Both the position numbers and the translations under genes were made by a program. Source: Salinisphaera aquimarina (GTDB taxonomy: Bacteria; Pseudomonadota; Gammaproteobacteria; Nevskiales; Salinisphaeraceae). From it: DNA of 64,000 nucleotides. The stretch covers positions 1,178,001-1,242,000 of the forward strand of contig NZ_JBHRSS010000003.1 in assembly GCF_042643355.1 (NCBI RefSeq), read 5' to 3'. The notes beneath the pieces were generated by a model. That model did not search any database. It saw only the letters and a list, made by a program, of their open reading frames with translations, and had not been told where the DNA came from. This document shows, piece by piece, positions 54,088 to 63,123 of this stretch; the first letter of the stretch is position 1, and each line of letters begins with the position of its first letter.

Positions 54088-54687
54088 TCAGCGGGGGGCC
54101 GAGGTCACGCGGCGCGACTGCCAGTAATGCCTGCGCCAGTAGATGTTGTCCAGACGCGAGATGGTGACGCCCTTGCTTGACGAGGCGTGCATGAAACGAC
54201 CATTGCCGACATAGACACCGACGTGGCGCCCCGAACGGCCGGTCTTGAAGAACACCAGATCGCCCGGCGACAGTTCGCTGCGGTCCACTGGCTCGCCGCG
54301 TACGGCCTGTTCGCTGGTGGTGCGGGGCAGATCCAGCGACTCGATCGTGCCCAGGGTCTGACGCACGAAGCTGGAGCAGTCGATACCGTTCTGGTCGCGG
54401 CCGCCGTAGCGATACGGCACGCCGTGCCACTGCTGATAATACTCGTGCAATGCGTCCTCGAGCGCGTCGTCGTTGCTCGCCCGGCGTCTTTTCGAGGCGG
54501 ACAGGCCCAGTGCGCTGCTCCGTGCCAGCTTATTGTCGTCGGGGGAGGCTTTGCCGTGGTTGGCCTGACGGCTGTAGCGCATCTCTGGCTGGGTCGCGCA
54601 ACCGCTTACAGTCAGCGTCAACAATGCGAGTATAAGCAGTGCGCGGGGCGAACAGGGGGTAGCACCCGCGCGCGCGTAAACGGTCAT
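54088..54687 (-). CDS. NlpC/P60 peptidoglycan hydrolase lipoprotein
   Basis: 199 aa from ATG 54687. A lipoprotein signal ends at VSGC. The C40 peptidase domain has catalytic C in GIDCSSFV, H in RHVGVYVG, and H in RFMHASS. It cuts D-Glu-meso-Dap bonds, like Spr/MepS. Lies 90 bp from the divergent ppx gene and downstream of nothing on its strand. Confidence 0.92.
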   Translation of the reverse strand: MTVYARAGATPCSPRALLILALLTLTVSGCATQPEMRYSRQANHGKASPDDNKLARSSALGLSASKRRRASNDDALEDALHEYYQQWHGVPYRYGGRDQNGIDCSSFVRQTLGTIESLDLPRTTSEQAVRGEPVDRSELSPGDLVFFKTGRSGRHVGVYVGNGRFMHASSSKGVTISRLDNIYWRRHYWQSRRVTSAPR

Positions 54688-54777
54688 GCCGAAACCGCAT
54701 GGTTTATTTTCATTCGGCGTTCTTGCAAAACGTCTCGGCCCTCGCGCCCCCCATGCACTTGCCCATAAGATAGCCGC

Positions 54778-56310
54778 ATGAACCCTCTCTTGGAAAGCCC
54801 CCTGCGCCAGAGCGCCTCCCAGACCGTGGCCGCGGTGGACCTCGGGTCGAACAGTTTTCACATGATCGTGGTGCGCGACGATGGCGGAAAACTGCACGTC
54901 GTCGACCGGCTCAAGGAGTCGGTGCGCCTGGCGGCCGGCCTGAGCGAGGACGGTACCCTCGACCCGGATTCATGCGCGCGCGCGCTGGCCTGTCTCGAGC
55001 GATTCGGTCAACGTCTGCGCGGTTTGCGCCACGATCACGTGCGTGCGGTCGGGACCAACACCCTGCGGCGCGCGCGGGGCGCCGACGACTTCATCGCCCG
55101 TGCCAGCGAAGCGTTGGGCCACCCGATCGAGGTCATCTACGGGGCCGAGGAAGCGCGCCTGATCTACGGCGGCGTGATCCAGGACCTGGGCACGGATAGT
55201 CCCGATCGGCTGGTGGTCGATATCGGCGGCGGCTCCACGGAATTGATCATCGGCGCGCTCGCCGAGCCGAAACTCGTGGAAAGCGTATCGCTGGGGGCGG
55301 TCGTGCAGATGCAGCGCTTCTTCGCCGACGGCCGGATCACGCGCAAGGGCTGGCGCGCGGCGGTGATGGACGCGCGGCTGACGCTCGAGCCGATCGCGCG
55401 CGCCTATCGCGACGCCGGCTGGGACGTGGCGATCGGCGCATCCGGCAGCGTCAAATCGATCCTGCGGGCCGCGGGCGCGGAGCGCGCGGACGAGACCATC
55501 ACCCCGGACAGCCTGGACATGCTGGCGCGGGCGATGATCAAGGCCGGGCGGGTCGACAAGCTGTCGTTACCCGGCGTCTCGGATGATCGGCGCGTGATAT
55601 TTCCGGGCGGGCTGGCGGTGCTGACCGCGATCTTCGAAAGTCTTGAAGTGCAGTCCATGCGGGTCTCCGACAAGGCACTGCGCGAGGGTGTGGTCGCCGA
55701 CCTGCTGGGCCGGCTGCACGACCACGATGCGCGCGAGCAGGGCGTGAAGTCTGCAAGCGGTCGCTACGACGTCGATCGCGGCCAGGGCGAGCGCGTGGCG
55801 GACACCGCCATACGACTGCTCGGTGATGCCGACGATTACTACGACGAGGACACCGGCCCCATGGCGGTACGCCTGCTGCGCTGGGCGGCGCTGCTGCACG
55901 AGATCGGCCTGGCGATTTCGCACAAGGGCTATCACAAGCACGGCGAATACATCCTTCGCAACGCCGACCTGCAGGGTTTTTCGCGCGCCGATCAGGCGAT
56001 ACTGGCCACGCTCGTGCGTTTGCATCGAGGCCGTTTTCGCGTGGATATCCTCGACGCGCTCGCGCCGCAGTGGCGGGTCACCGCCGAGCGGCTGGTGGTG
56101 GTGCTGCGGCTCGCGGTGATACTCCACCGCGGGCGCAATCCTCAGGCCGTGCCGCCGGCGCGCCTGCAGGCCGGCAAGGGCGGCCTGCGCCTGCTGTGCG
56201 AGGCCGACTGGCTGGCCGAGCGCCCGCTCACGCGCGCCGACCTGACCCGAGAGGCCGAACAGCTGGCGCGCGCGGGCATCACCCTGAAGACGTCGTTCAT
56301 CGACGCCTAG
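54778..56310 (+). CDS. ppx: Exopolyphosphatase (Ppx/GppA family)
   Basis: 510 aa. The actin-like ATPase fold begins AAVDLGSNSFHMIVV, with VDIGGGSTELI as the second phosphate loop, and an HD-like C-terminal half (LHEIGLAISHKGYHKHGEYI). It removes phosphate from polyphosphate ends or converts pppGpp. The length and C-terminus favour Ppx. Confidence 0.93.
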   Translation: MNPLLESPLRQSASQTVAAVDLGSNSFHMIVVRDDGGKLHVVDRLKESVRLAAGLSEDGTLDPDSCARALACLERFGQRLRGLRHDHVRAVGTNTLRRARGADDFIARASEALGHPIEVIYGAEEARLIYGGVIQDLGTDSPDRLVVDIGGGSTELIIGALAEPKLVESVSLGAVVQMQRFFADGRITRKGWRAAVMDARLTLEPIARAYRDAGWDVAIGASGSVKSILRAAGAERADETITPDSLDMLARAMIKAGRVDKLSLPGVSDDRRVIFPGGLAVLTAIFESLEVQSMRVSDKALREGVVADLLGRLHDHDAREQGVKSASGRYDVDRGQGERVADTAIRLLGDADDYYDEDTGPMAVRLLRWAALLHEIGLAISHKGYHKHGEYILRNADLQGFSRADQAILATLVRLHRGRFRVDILDALAPQWRVTAERLVVVLRLAVILHRGRNPQAVPPARLQAGKGGLRLLCEADWLAERPLTRADLTREAEQLARAGITLKTSFIDA

Positions 56311-56322
56311 CAGCGGCGCACA

Positions 56323-57933
56323 TCAGCCGTTGTTGTACTCGCGGGTGCTGGCGAAGGTGATCTCCGGCCAGCGCTCCTCGGTCAGCTGCAACTTCACCCG
56401 GGACGGGGCGAGATAGACCAGCGCGCCGCCGTGGTCCTCGGCCACGCCGTCGTCCATGCGATCGCGAAAACGCCGCATCTCGCGCTCATCGGCGTAGATC
56501 CAGCGCGCGGTATAGACATTGATCGCCTCGAAGCCGGCGTTGACGTTGTATTCGGTCTTGAGCCGCTCGGCGACCACGTCGAACTGGAGCACGCCGACCG
56601 CGCCCAGGATGACGTCGTTGTTGTTGACCGGGCGAAACACCTGGGTCGCGCCTTCCTCGCACAGCTGATCCAGGCCCTTGTGCAGCGCCTTCGCCTTGAG
56701 CGGGTCGCGCAGGACCACGCGCTGGAACAGTTCCGGCGCGAAGTTGGGGATGCCGGTGAACTGCAGATCCTCGCCCTGCGAGAAGCAGTCGCCGATGGCG
56801 ATGGTGCCGTGGTTGTGAATGCCGATGATATCGCCCGGCCAGGCGCTCTCGGCGGCCTCGCGGCGATTGGCCATGAAGGTGATGGCGTCGTTGACGCGAA
56901 TCTCCTTGCCGGCACGCAGATGCTGCATTTTCATGCCCTTCTCGTAGTGCCCGGAGCACACGCGCATGAAGGCGATACGGTCGCGATGCTGCGGGTCCAT
57001 GTTCGCCTGAATCTTGAACACGAAGCCCGACAGCGGCTCTTCGCTGGGGACCACGTCGCGGCTGGTGGTCGCGCGCGCAATCGGCGCCGGCGCCCATTCC
57101 ACGAATGCATCCAGCAGCGGGCGGATGCCGAAGTTGTTCACTGCCGAGCCGAAGAACACGGGCGTGAGTTCGCCGGCGAGATACATTTCCAGGTCGAAGC
57201 CGTCGCCGGCTTCGCGTACCAGCTCGATCTCCTCGAGCAGGTCGTCGTAGTACTGGCCGGCAATCTCCTTGAGGCGCGGATCGTCGAGCCCGTCCATGGT
57301 CACGGTCTTGCCGCCGGCCTCGTTGTCGCCGCCTTCATAGAGATGCACCTTGTCCTCGAGCAGGTGATAGACGCCCTTGAACTGGCTGCCCATGCCGATA
57401 GGCCAGGTGATCGGCGCGCAGGCGATGCCCAGCACCTCCTCGACTTCGTCGAGTACCTCCAGCGGCGGGCGGCCTTCGCGATCCATCTTGTTGATGAAGG
57501 TGAAGATCGGCGTGGTGCGCAGCCGGCAGACTTCCATCAGCTTGATCGTGCGCGGCTCCACGCCCTTGGCGATGTCGATGACCATCAGCGCCGAATCGAC
57601 CGCCGTGAGGGTGCGATAGGTGTCTTCCGAGAAGTCCTCGTGGCCGGGCGTGTCGAGCAGATTGACGATGCGGTCGTTATAAGGGAACTGCATCACCGAA
57701 GTGGTCACGGAAATGCCGCGCGACTGTTCCATGGCCATCCAGTCGGAGGTGGCGTGGCGGGTCGCCTTGCGGCCCTTGACCGTGCCGGCGAGCTGGATCG
57801 CGCCGCCGAACAACAGCAGTTTCTCGGTGAGCGTGGTCTTGCCCGCGTCGGGGTGGGAGATGATCGCGAACGTGCGTCGCTTCGCGGATTCGCGCGCGGC
57901 AGGGCTGTTGTCAGCGTCAGGTGCTGGGCTCAT
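56323..57933 (-). CDS. prfC: Peptide chain release factor 3
   Basis: 536 aa from ATG 57933 with GGAG upstream. The translational GTPase G1 is SHPDAGKTT, with G3 DTPGHEDFSED and G4 INKMDRE. The domains after residue 280 match RF3. It recycles RF1/RF2 from the ribosome. Convergent with ppx, 12 bp apart. Confidence 0.96.
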   Translation of the reverse strand: MSPAPDADNSPAARESAKRRTFAIISHPDAGKTTLTEKLLLFGGAIQLAGTVKGRKATRHATSDWMAMEQSRGISVTTSVMQFPYNDRIVNLLDTPGHEDFSEDTYRTLTAVDSALMVIDIAKGVEPRTIKLMEVCRLRTTPIFTFINKMDREGRPPLEVLDEVEEVLGIACAPITWPIGMGSQFKGVYHLLEDKVHLYEGGDNEAGGKTVTMDGLDDPRLKEIAGQYYDDLLEEIELVREAGDGFDLEMYLAGELTPVFFGSAVNNFGIRPLLDAFVEWAPAPIARATTSRDVVPSEEPLSGFVFKIQANMDPQHRDRIAFMRVCSGHYEKGMKMQHLRAGKEIRVNDAITFMANRREAAESAWPGDIIGIHNHGTIAIGDCFSQGEDLQFTGIPNFAPELFQRVVLRDPLKAKALHKGLDQLCEEGATQVFRPVNNNDVILGAVGVLQFDVVAERLKTEYNVNAGFEAINVYTARWIYADEREMRRFRDRMDDGVAEDHGGALVYLAPSRVKLQLTEERWPEITFASTREYNNG

Positions 57934-58245
57934 CGGTGCTCCGGGCGGCCGTAATATGCTGTGTGGGCTGGAAAAATATCTGTATAGTGCAACGCTATTC
58001 ATAGTTTGAAGAAATTCAATTATGAACAGCGATCGGTTTTACCTATACTTCTTCGCGTCGACAGAGGGATTCATTCCCGACTGTCTTCGCAGGATCGGTG
58101 TTCCCCCTTCACCGTTCATCTGCCAACGCAGCGTGCATCCTACCCGAGTCATGCCGCTGCGATGATGGCGCCGTTCTCCCCCTGGCGGCGTCTTTTTCAG
58201 GCCCGGATCGGTTGCCCTCCCGATTCGGGCCTTCCTTTATCTGCG
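57934..58245. other. Gene-free gap upstream of prfC with a hairpin at 58200-58231
   Basis: No credible gene. A 12-bp hairpin (GGCCCGGATCGG against CCGATTCGGGCC) at 58200-58231 is flanked by CTTTTTC on the left and TTCCTTT on the right and may end the minus-strand gene at 58246. A second possible hairpin with T-run lies at 58170-58198. Confidence 0.45.
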
Positions 58246-58983
58246 CTATCCGGCTTCTCTTGCCCCGGTAATCCGTTGATGGAATTCGCGCCAGACGGCG
58301 ACAATATAAACCAGCAGAAACGCCGCGATCATCAACTCCTTGACCTCGCCGGCCTTGATATCGAACGGCCAGGGCACGTCACCGAACGATTTATCCAGAA
58401 TCTTTTCCGGTATCGAGGCCAGCGGTGCGATCAGGGCGGCCGGCACACAGATGATGCCCGGCATCACGATGGCCTTGAACGTCCCGCGATCATAGGTAAT
58501 GCCGCGTGCGGCGCGTATCAAGGGCAGGATCGCGCCGCCGACGAGAATGGCCACCGACAGCAGATTGCGCGGTAGCTGGTCGAGCAGTGAGCCGGCCAGA
58601 TCGCTCGAGTTGTGCAGGTTGGTTTCGTTCTGATTGTTCATGCTCTTCCAGGCATCGGGCGTAGCCCAGTCGAACAGGTGCTGGCCCCAGCTGGCTTCCT
58701 CGCCGAGAAAATAAAGACAGCCCAGGCAGAAGAGAGCAAAGAAGGCTACGAGTCTCCGGTCGCGCGTACGCCATGCATGCTGCAGAACGCGAATGCCGAT
58801 GACCAGCGCGGCAGCGAGCAGCACGAGGGTCGCGGTCTCGGTGAAGCCCGACTCATGGTCGATGAAGCGATCGTAGACCGCCGGGTCCAGCAGCCAGCGG
58901 CACAGGTAATGGCCGAAATAAAGCACCACCGGAAACCATAGCCAGGCCCAGACGGGTAAGCGGCGTTCGTTGATTTGATTCAT
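58246..58983 (-). CDS. Hypothetical integral membrane protein
   Basis: 245 aa from ATG 58983, with GGAA upstream. About five hydrophobic segments (WAWLWFPVVLYFGHYL, ATLVLLAAALVIGI, VAFFALFCLGCLYFLG, LLSVAILVGGAILPL, LMIAAFLLVYIVAVW). A conserved-looking polar stretch GEEASWGQHLFDW lies between TM3 and TM4. I do not recognise the family. It is followed on the same strand only by the gap leading to prfC. Confidence 0.6.
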   Translation of the reverse strand: MNQINERRLPVWAWLWFPVVLYFGHYLCRWLLDPAVYDRFIDHESGFTETATLVLLAAALVIGIRVLQHAWRTRDRRLVAFFALFCLGCLYFLGEEASWGQHLFDWATPDAWKSMNNQNETNLHNSSDLAGSLLDQLPRNLLSVAILVGGAILPLIRAARGITYDRGTFKAIVMPGIICVPAALIAPLASIPEKILDKSFGDVPWPFDIKAGEVKELMIAAFLLVYIVAVWREFHQRITGAREAG

Positions 58984-59032
58984 GATTTCACGTTCCGGGT
59001 GTATTCGATGATCGTGATGCGCGCCAAGCAGT

Positions 59033-59305
59033 TCAGCGGATGGCGAACGGCGTCGGCAGGTCGGTGGTTTCCGGCGTGTCGTGCTCGATCGTCTGTGACA
59101 CGCGTGCCAGGGTCGGGCCGTCGCCGAGCCAGTCGCGCAGGCTGTCGAGAGCGGTTTGCTCGCCCGATGCCATGATCTCCACCCGCCCGTCGGCAAGGTT
59201 GCGAACCCAGCCGTTCAGGCCCAGGCGGCGGGCGGTGTCGCAGGTGGCGGCGCGAAAGCCCACGCCCTGGACACGGCCGCTGACGGTAAAATGGCGTACG
59301 ATCAT
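59033..59305 (-). CDS. acyP: Acylphosphatase
   Basis: 90 aa. The signature GRVQGVGFR (10-18) contains the catalytic Arg and N36 in GWVRN is the second catalytic residue. Hydrolyses carboxyl-phosphate bonds. Divergent from the gene at 59366. Confidence 0.93.
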   Translation of the reverse strand: MIVRHFTVSGRVQGVGFRAATCDTARRLGLNGWVRNLADGRVEIMASGEQTALDSLRDWLGDGPTLARVSQTIEHDTPETTDLPTPFAIR

Positions 59306-59365
59306 TAGCGTGATGCTCGATGGGTATTCACTTTATTTTAACGAAAAAGTAACGCGGAGCGCTTG

Positions 59366-60040
59366 ATGTTCAATTTCATTCGTCGTCCGCTGCGCCGATT
59401 CACCGGCCGTGACGAGCAACTCGCGCGTGCCCAGGACGCGCACGTGCAGCTGCGTGTGCCCAATCCCTATGGCGGTGCGCCGTGGTTGACGGCGACGGTG
59501 GCGCTGACCACCACGCCGCACGGCCAGGGCGAAACGCTGCGGCTGCGCGCGCATATCGATGGCTGCATGAGCCTGCCGGGCTCGCAGACGGTTCACGAAC
59601 GTCTCGATCAGGGATCGCGTGACCGGCGTTCACTGGTGCGCCACGGCCGCGACGCGGCCGCCGGACTGGTGCGCCGCGTCGTCGATCGGCTGCCGGCCGA
59701 GCGTCTGGCGCCGCTGACCTCCCAGCGCTGGCGCAGCTGGCTCGACGTGCAACTGAGCACCTCGCCGCTGGACGGGGGCGCCGACGCGCTCATGCCCGAA
59801 CGACTGCGCGGTATCTACGGCGGTGGCCTGCCGCAGGCCGGCACCGGCGAGCCTCGCATCGGCGTCTGGTCGGGCCCGGCCGGCGGGCCGGCGGGCGGGG
59901 TGGCGCAACTGGTGATGTTGCAACTCGATGAGCGCGACTTCGGCAGCCAGGCGCGCGCCGCCGGGCGATCCGGCTTCAATCTCAACGCCAGTATCGCCCA
60001 GATCTTCGAGCCTCATACCGGGGCCGACGAGGAATCCTAG
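59366..60040 (+). CDS. Hypothetical protein
   Basis: 224 aa from ATG 59366. No signal peptide or TM. Rich in Arg and Gly, with two Gly-rich stretches (GIYGGGLPQAGTGEP, GPAGGPAGGVAQLVM). No family recognised. Divergent from acyP across 60 bp. Confidence 0.5.
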   Translation: MFNFIRRPLRRFTGRDEQLARAQDAHVQLRVPNPYGGAPWLTATVALTTTPHGQGETLRLRAHIDGCMSLPGSQTVHERLDQGSRDRRSLVRHGRDAAAGLVRRVVDRLPAERLAPLTSQRWRSWLDVQLSTSPLDGGADALMPERLRGIYGGGLPQAGTGEPRIGVWSGPAGGPAGGVAQLVMLQLDERDFGSQARAAGRSGFNLNASIAQIFEPHTGADEES

Positions 60041-60367
60041 ACGTATCGATCGCGTTGGCCCGGATCGCGTCTGGCCGTCATGGTGGAGATTGACGGGGTT
60101 CGTTCGGCTTGCGGGCGGGTCCAGCCCGGCGCCGTTATCGCTCAGGGCTTCGAGATGGGGCTGAGTGAGCGCTCGGACGCTGCCACAACGGGTTTGTACG
60201 CAATACGTCGGTCGCTGAGCGGCCATGCGCAAGCCATGCCGGCGCGATGCCGACGGCGCCGGCAGCGGTAGCCGAACAGAGCGCGGGGAATTGACTCGAC
60301 AGCGCTTTTACAAGAGCATATCGCTGCGCCGGGCTCCATGGCGCAGGCTGATACCGGGAGATTTTTG
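60041..60367. other. Gene-free gap before the cytochrome genes
   Basis: A 327-bp gap with no recognised gene, hairpin or repeat. It probably holds the promoter of the cytochrome pair. Confidence 0.4.
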
Positions 60368-60709
60368 ATGATGCATAGCTGGCGTATGGGCCTGATGGCC
60401 ATTGTGTGTTGCCTTGGTGTCGCCACACCGGCGCTCGCCCAGGGTGACGCCCAGGGGGACGCCGCCGCGGGCAAGGAACGCTTCTATACCTGCATGGGTT
60501 GTCACGGCATCCCGGAATACAACAACGCCTATCCGACTTATCACGTGCCCAAGATCGGCGGTCAGCACGCGGCGTATATCGTCTCCGCGCTCAAGGAGTA
60601 CCGCAGCGGCGCGCGCGAGCACGCCACGATGCACGCGCAGGCATCGAGCCTGAGTGACGAGGATATCCAGAATATCGCGGCGTTCCTTTCGCAGCAGAAG
60701 CCGGAATAA
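60368..60709 (+). CDS. Small class I cytochrome c (c4/c553-like)
   Basis: 113 aa from ATG 60368 with GGGAG in front. A Sec signal ends at ALAQ. One haem site CMGCH, and an axial-ligand Met in the C-terminal half (ATMHAQASSL). Soluble periplasmic electron carrier. Its stop overlaps the next gene start (TAATG). Confidence 0.88.
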   Translation: MMHSWRMGLMAIVCCLGVATPALAQGDAQGDAAAGKERFYTCMGCHGIPEYNNAYPTYHVPKIGGQHAAYIVSALKEYRSGAREHATMHAQASSLSDEDIQNIAAFLSQQKPE

Positions 60710-61092
60710 TGGGGCAGATGAAGATGATGCAGGCAGTTTCGCGCATTGTGATGTTCGCCGCGCTGGTCGGCTTGTCGGCGGTCGCGTTCGCCCAGGGCGA
60801 GCACGGCGAGCAGGATAAACCGGCAGACAGCGACTGGGTTGCGCAGGCCACCCAGACCTGTGCCAGCTGTCACGGCAAGAACGGGGTATCGCAGACCGCG
60901 ACGTTCCCGGTGCTGGCGGGCCAGCACCAGAACTACCTGCTGCACAGCCTCAAGGCCTATCGCGACGGCGGGCGCAAGAACGGGATCATGGCCGGTCAGG
61001 TACAGAACATGACCGATGCCCAGCTCAAGGCGCTGGCCACCTATTTCAGCCAGCAGTCGGCCGGGCCGCTGCACACGCCGCACGTCGACTGA
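60709..61092 (+). CDS. Small class I cytochrome c553
   Basis: 127 aa from ATG 60709 (ATG 60718 possible). Sec signal ends at AFAQ. One haem site CASCH in TCASCHGKNGV and a Met ligand in IMAGQVQNM. Same family as the preceding gene, so the pair looks like an old duplication or a split di-haem c4. Confidence 0.88.
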   Translation: MGQMKMMQAVSRIVMFAALVGLSAVAFAQGEHGEQDKPADSDWVAQATQTCASCHGKNGVSQTATFPVLAGQHQNYLLHSLKAYRDGGRKNGIMAGQVQNMTDAQLKALATYFSQQSAGPLHTPHVD

Positions 61093-61135
61093 TACCACTT
61101 CGTGCCGCCTGCGCGCGGCATGGCCGGGGGATAGC

Positions 61136-61312
61136 ATGTCCAATTTCGCCATTTACATGATCGGCGTGATCGTCGTCGTGGCCGCGCTCGGCTACGGTGC
61201 GTTCGTGCTGGGCGTGCCGCCACTGTGGATCGGCATCGGCGTGGCCGTGATCGTCGGCTGCGGTTTGATGGGCGCGGTCAAGAAAACCCGCGAGCCCTCG
61301 CGCCGGCGCTAG
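61136..61312 (+). CDS. Small membrane protein (58 aa)
   Basis: 58 aa from ATG 61136 with a GGGGG ribosome site at 61126-61130. Two hydrophobic segments (IYMIGVIVVVAALGYGAFVLG and LWIGIGVAVIVGCGLMG) and a basic tail. Position after the cytochromes suggests the same unit; function unknown. Confidence 0.6.
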   Translation: MSNFAIYMIGVIVVVAALGYGAFVLGVPPLWIGIGVAVIVGCGLMGAVKKTREPSRRR

Positions 61313-61357
61313 TTCCTTCCTCGATGCGTTGACCGCTGGCAGCTAACGCCCACGCAT

Positions 61358-62179
61358 CTACTCGCCGACATATCCCAGCCGCGCCAGCAGGCCGTCGAAC
61401 TCATCCAGGTCATGAAAGCTGATACGCAGCTCGCCGTGGCGGCGGTCGGCGTCGTAGTGGATCTTCACGGCGTTGCCGACGTGATCGGCCAGACGTGTTT
61501 CCAGTTCGGCCAGCCCCTCGTTCGTCGCGCTGTCGCTGGGGATGTTGTCTTCATCGATCCGGCGCGCGGCCTGCTCGAGCGCCCGTACGGTCATGTGACG
61601 CTGTGCGGCCCGGCGTGCCAGCGCGATCTGGTGCCGGGTATCCAGGCCCGCCAGAATCTTGGCATGGCCCAGCTGCAGGGCGCCGTCCTCCAATAGTCTT
61701 TGCACCGGCTCGGCGAGTTGGCGCACCCGCAGGTAGTTGGTCACATAGACGCGCGATTTGCCGATGCGCCGGGCCACGGCGTCGTGGGTCAGGCCATGGG
61801 CGTCGCACAGCTGGCCCAGGCCGCGAGCGGTATCCATGACGCCCAGCGACTCGCGCTGCAGGTTCTCGATCAGGCCCAGAACCGCCGCTTCCTCGGCGGA
61901 CAGGTCGTTGCGGATGATGGCCGGCAGTTCGTCGAGCCCGACCTGTTGTGCGGCCCGCCAGCGCCGCTCGCCGGCCAGCAGCCGGTAGCCTGTATCCGCC
62001 GCGCCGCTGACGACCACGGGCTGGATGACACCGGATTCACGAATGGACGCGGCCAGCTCCGCCAGGGCAGCGCTGTCGAAGGCCGTGCGCGCCTGGCTGG
62101 TGCCCGCCCGGATCAGCTCGATCGGCACGGTGACGACGGTGGTCGCGCCGGGCTGCGCGGTTGTGGATCGGTCGGTCAT
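61358..62179 (-). CDS. parB: ParB/Spo0J-family partition protein
   Basis: 273 aa. N-terminal ParB domain with the CTP/DNA motif GERRWRA and ENLQRE, then the HTH (THDAVARRIGKSRVYVTNYLR). The C-terminal dimerisation domain is present. parA is not adjacent, unlike in most bacteria. Convergent with the small membrane protein gene and divergent from an acyltransferase gene. Confidence 0.92.
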   Translation of the reverse strand: MTDRSTTAQPGATTVVTVPIELIRAGTSQARTAFDSAALAELAASIRESGVIQPVVVSGAADTGYRLLAGERRWRAAQQVGLDELPAIIRNDLSAEEAAVLGLIENLQRESLGVMDTARGLGQLCDAHGLTHDAVARRIGKSRVYVTNYLRVRQLAEPVQRLLEDGALQLGHAKILAGLDTRHQIALARRAAQRHMTVRALEQAARRIDEDNIPSDSATNEGLAELETRLADHVGNAVKIHYDADRRHGELRISFHDLDEFDGLLARLGYVGE

Positions 62180-62304
62180 GACAGCTGGCGGGGCGCGTTA
62201 AATACGTCGGTGACGCGTGATAAGCTCGATGGTGACAGGCTGGATCATAAAAAACCAAAGGCACGGGGCCGTCCCGGCGCCGCGATGACGTGCGAGGACT
62301 GTAT

Positions 62305-63123
62305 ATGCGCACCCGGCAATTTCTCAAACCACGGACGGTGAGCCGTGAGGTCGACGCGCTGGTCGACGCATTGCCCATGCACAACATCGGCAGCCAGGGG
62401 TATGACCCCTGGGGCCTGAACCCCGACACCGCGAAGATCACCTTCATGGCGGTGCGCTGGCTCTATGAAAACTATTTTCGCGTCAATGCGTTCGGGCTCG
62501 AAAACATTCCGGCCGAGGGTCGTCTGCTGATCGTGGGCAACCACAGCGGTCAGCTGCCCATGGACGGGGTGATGGTGAGTTTCTCGGTGGCCAACAAGAG
62601 CGAAGACGCGCGTCTGCCGCGCTCGATGATCGAGCGCTGGTTTCCGTCGGTGCCGTTTCTGGGCAACTGGATGAACTCGGTGGGCGGCGTCATCGGCGAC
62701 CCCAAGAACTGCGCGCGCATGCTCGAGCGCGAAGAGGCCATCGTGGTGTTTCCGGAAGGCGTGCGGGGCTCGGGCAAGCCGTATCGGCTGCGTTATCAGC
62801 TGCAGCGCTTCGGTCATGGCTTCATGCATCTGGCGATGGAACATGGCACGCCGATCGTGCCGGTCGGGGTGGTCGGCTGCGAGGAAACCATGCCGTCGCT
62901 GGTCAATATCAAGCCGTTGGCGAAAATGCTCGGGCTGCCGTATTTCCCGCTCGCGCCGCTGGTGCCGTTGCCCGCGCGCGTGTTTCTGAATTTCGGCACG
63001 CCCATGTCCTATGCCAACGATGCGCGCAGCGAGCGCGACGTGGAGTGGCGGGTCGAAGAGGTCAAGGATGCCATCCGCGACCTGATCGATACGGGCATCG
63101 CCCAGCGCAAGAGTATTTTTTGA
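62305..63123 (+). CDS. PlsC-like lysophospholipid acyltransferase
   Basis: 272 aa from ATG 62305 (GTG 62290 possible). The acyltransferase block has GNHSGQLPMDG (H80, D87) and VVFPEGVRGSG. The DNA-level stop overlaps the start of the next gene (TGATGA). No TM at the N-terminus, so it may be peripheral. Acceptor is not known. Probably works with the downstream epimerase, a pairing seen in other proteobacteria (from memory). Confidence 0.82.
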   Translation: MRTRQFLKPRTVSREVDALVDALPMHNIGSQGYDPWGLNPDTAKITFMAVRWLYENYFRVNAFGLENIPAEGRLLIVGNHSGQLPMDGVMVSFSVANKSEDARLPRSMIERWFPSVPFLGNWMNSVGGVIGDPKNCARMLEREEAIVVFPEGVRGSGKPYRLRYQLQRFGHGFMHLAMEHGTPIVPVGVVGCEETMPSLVNIKPLAKMLGLPYFPLAPLVPLPARVFLNFGTPMSYANDARSERDVEWRVEEVKDAIRDLIDTGIAQRKSIF

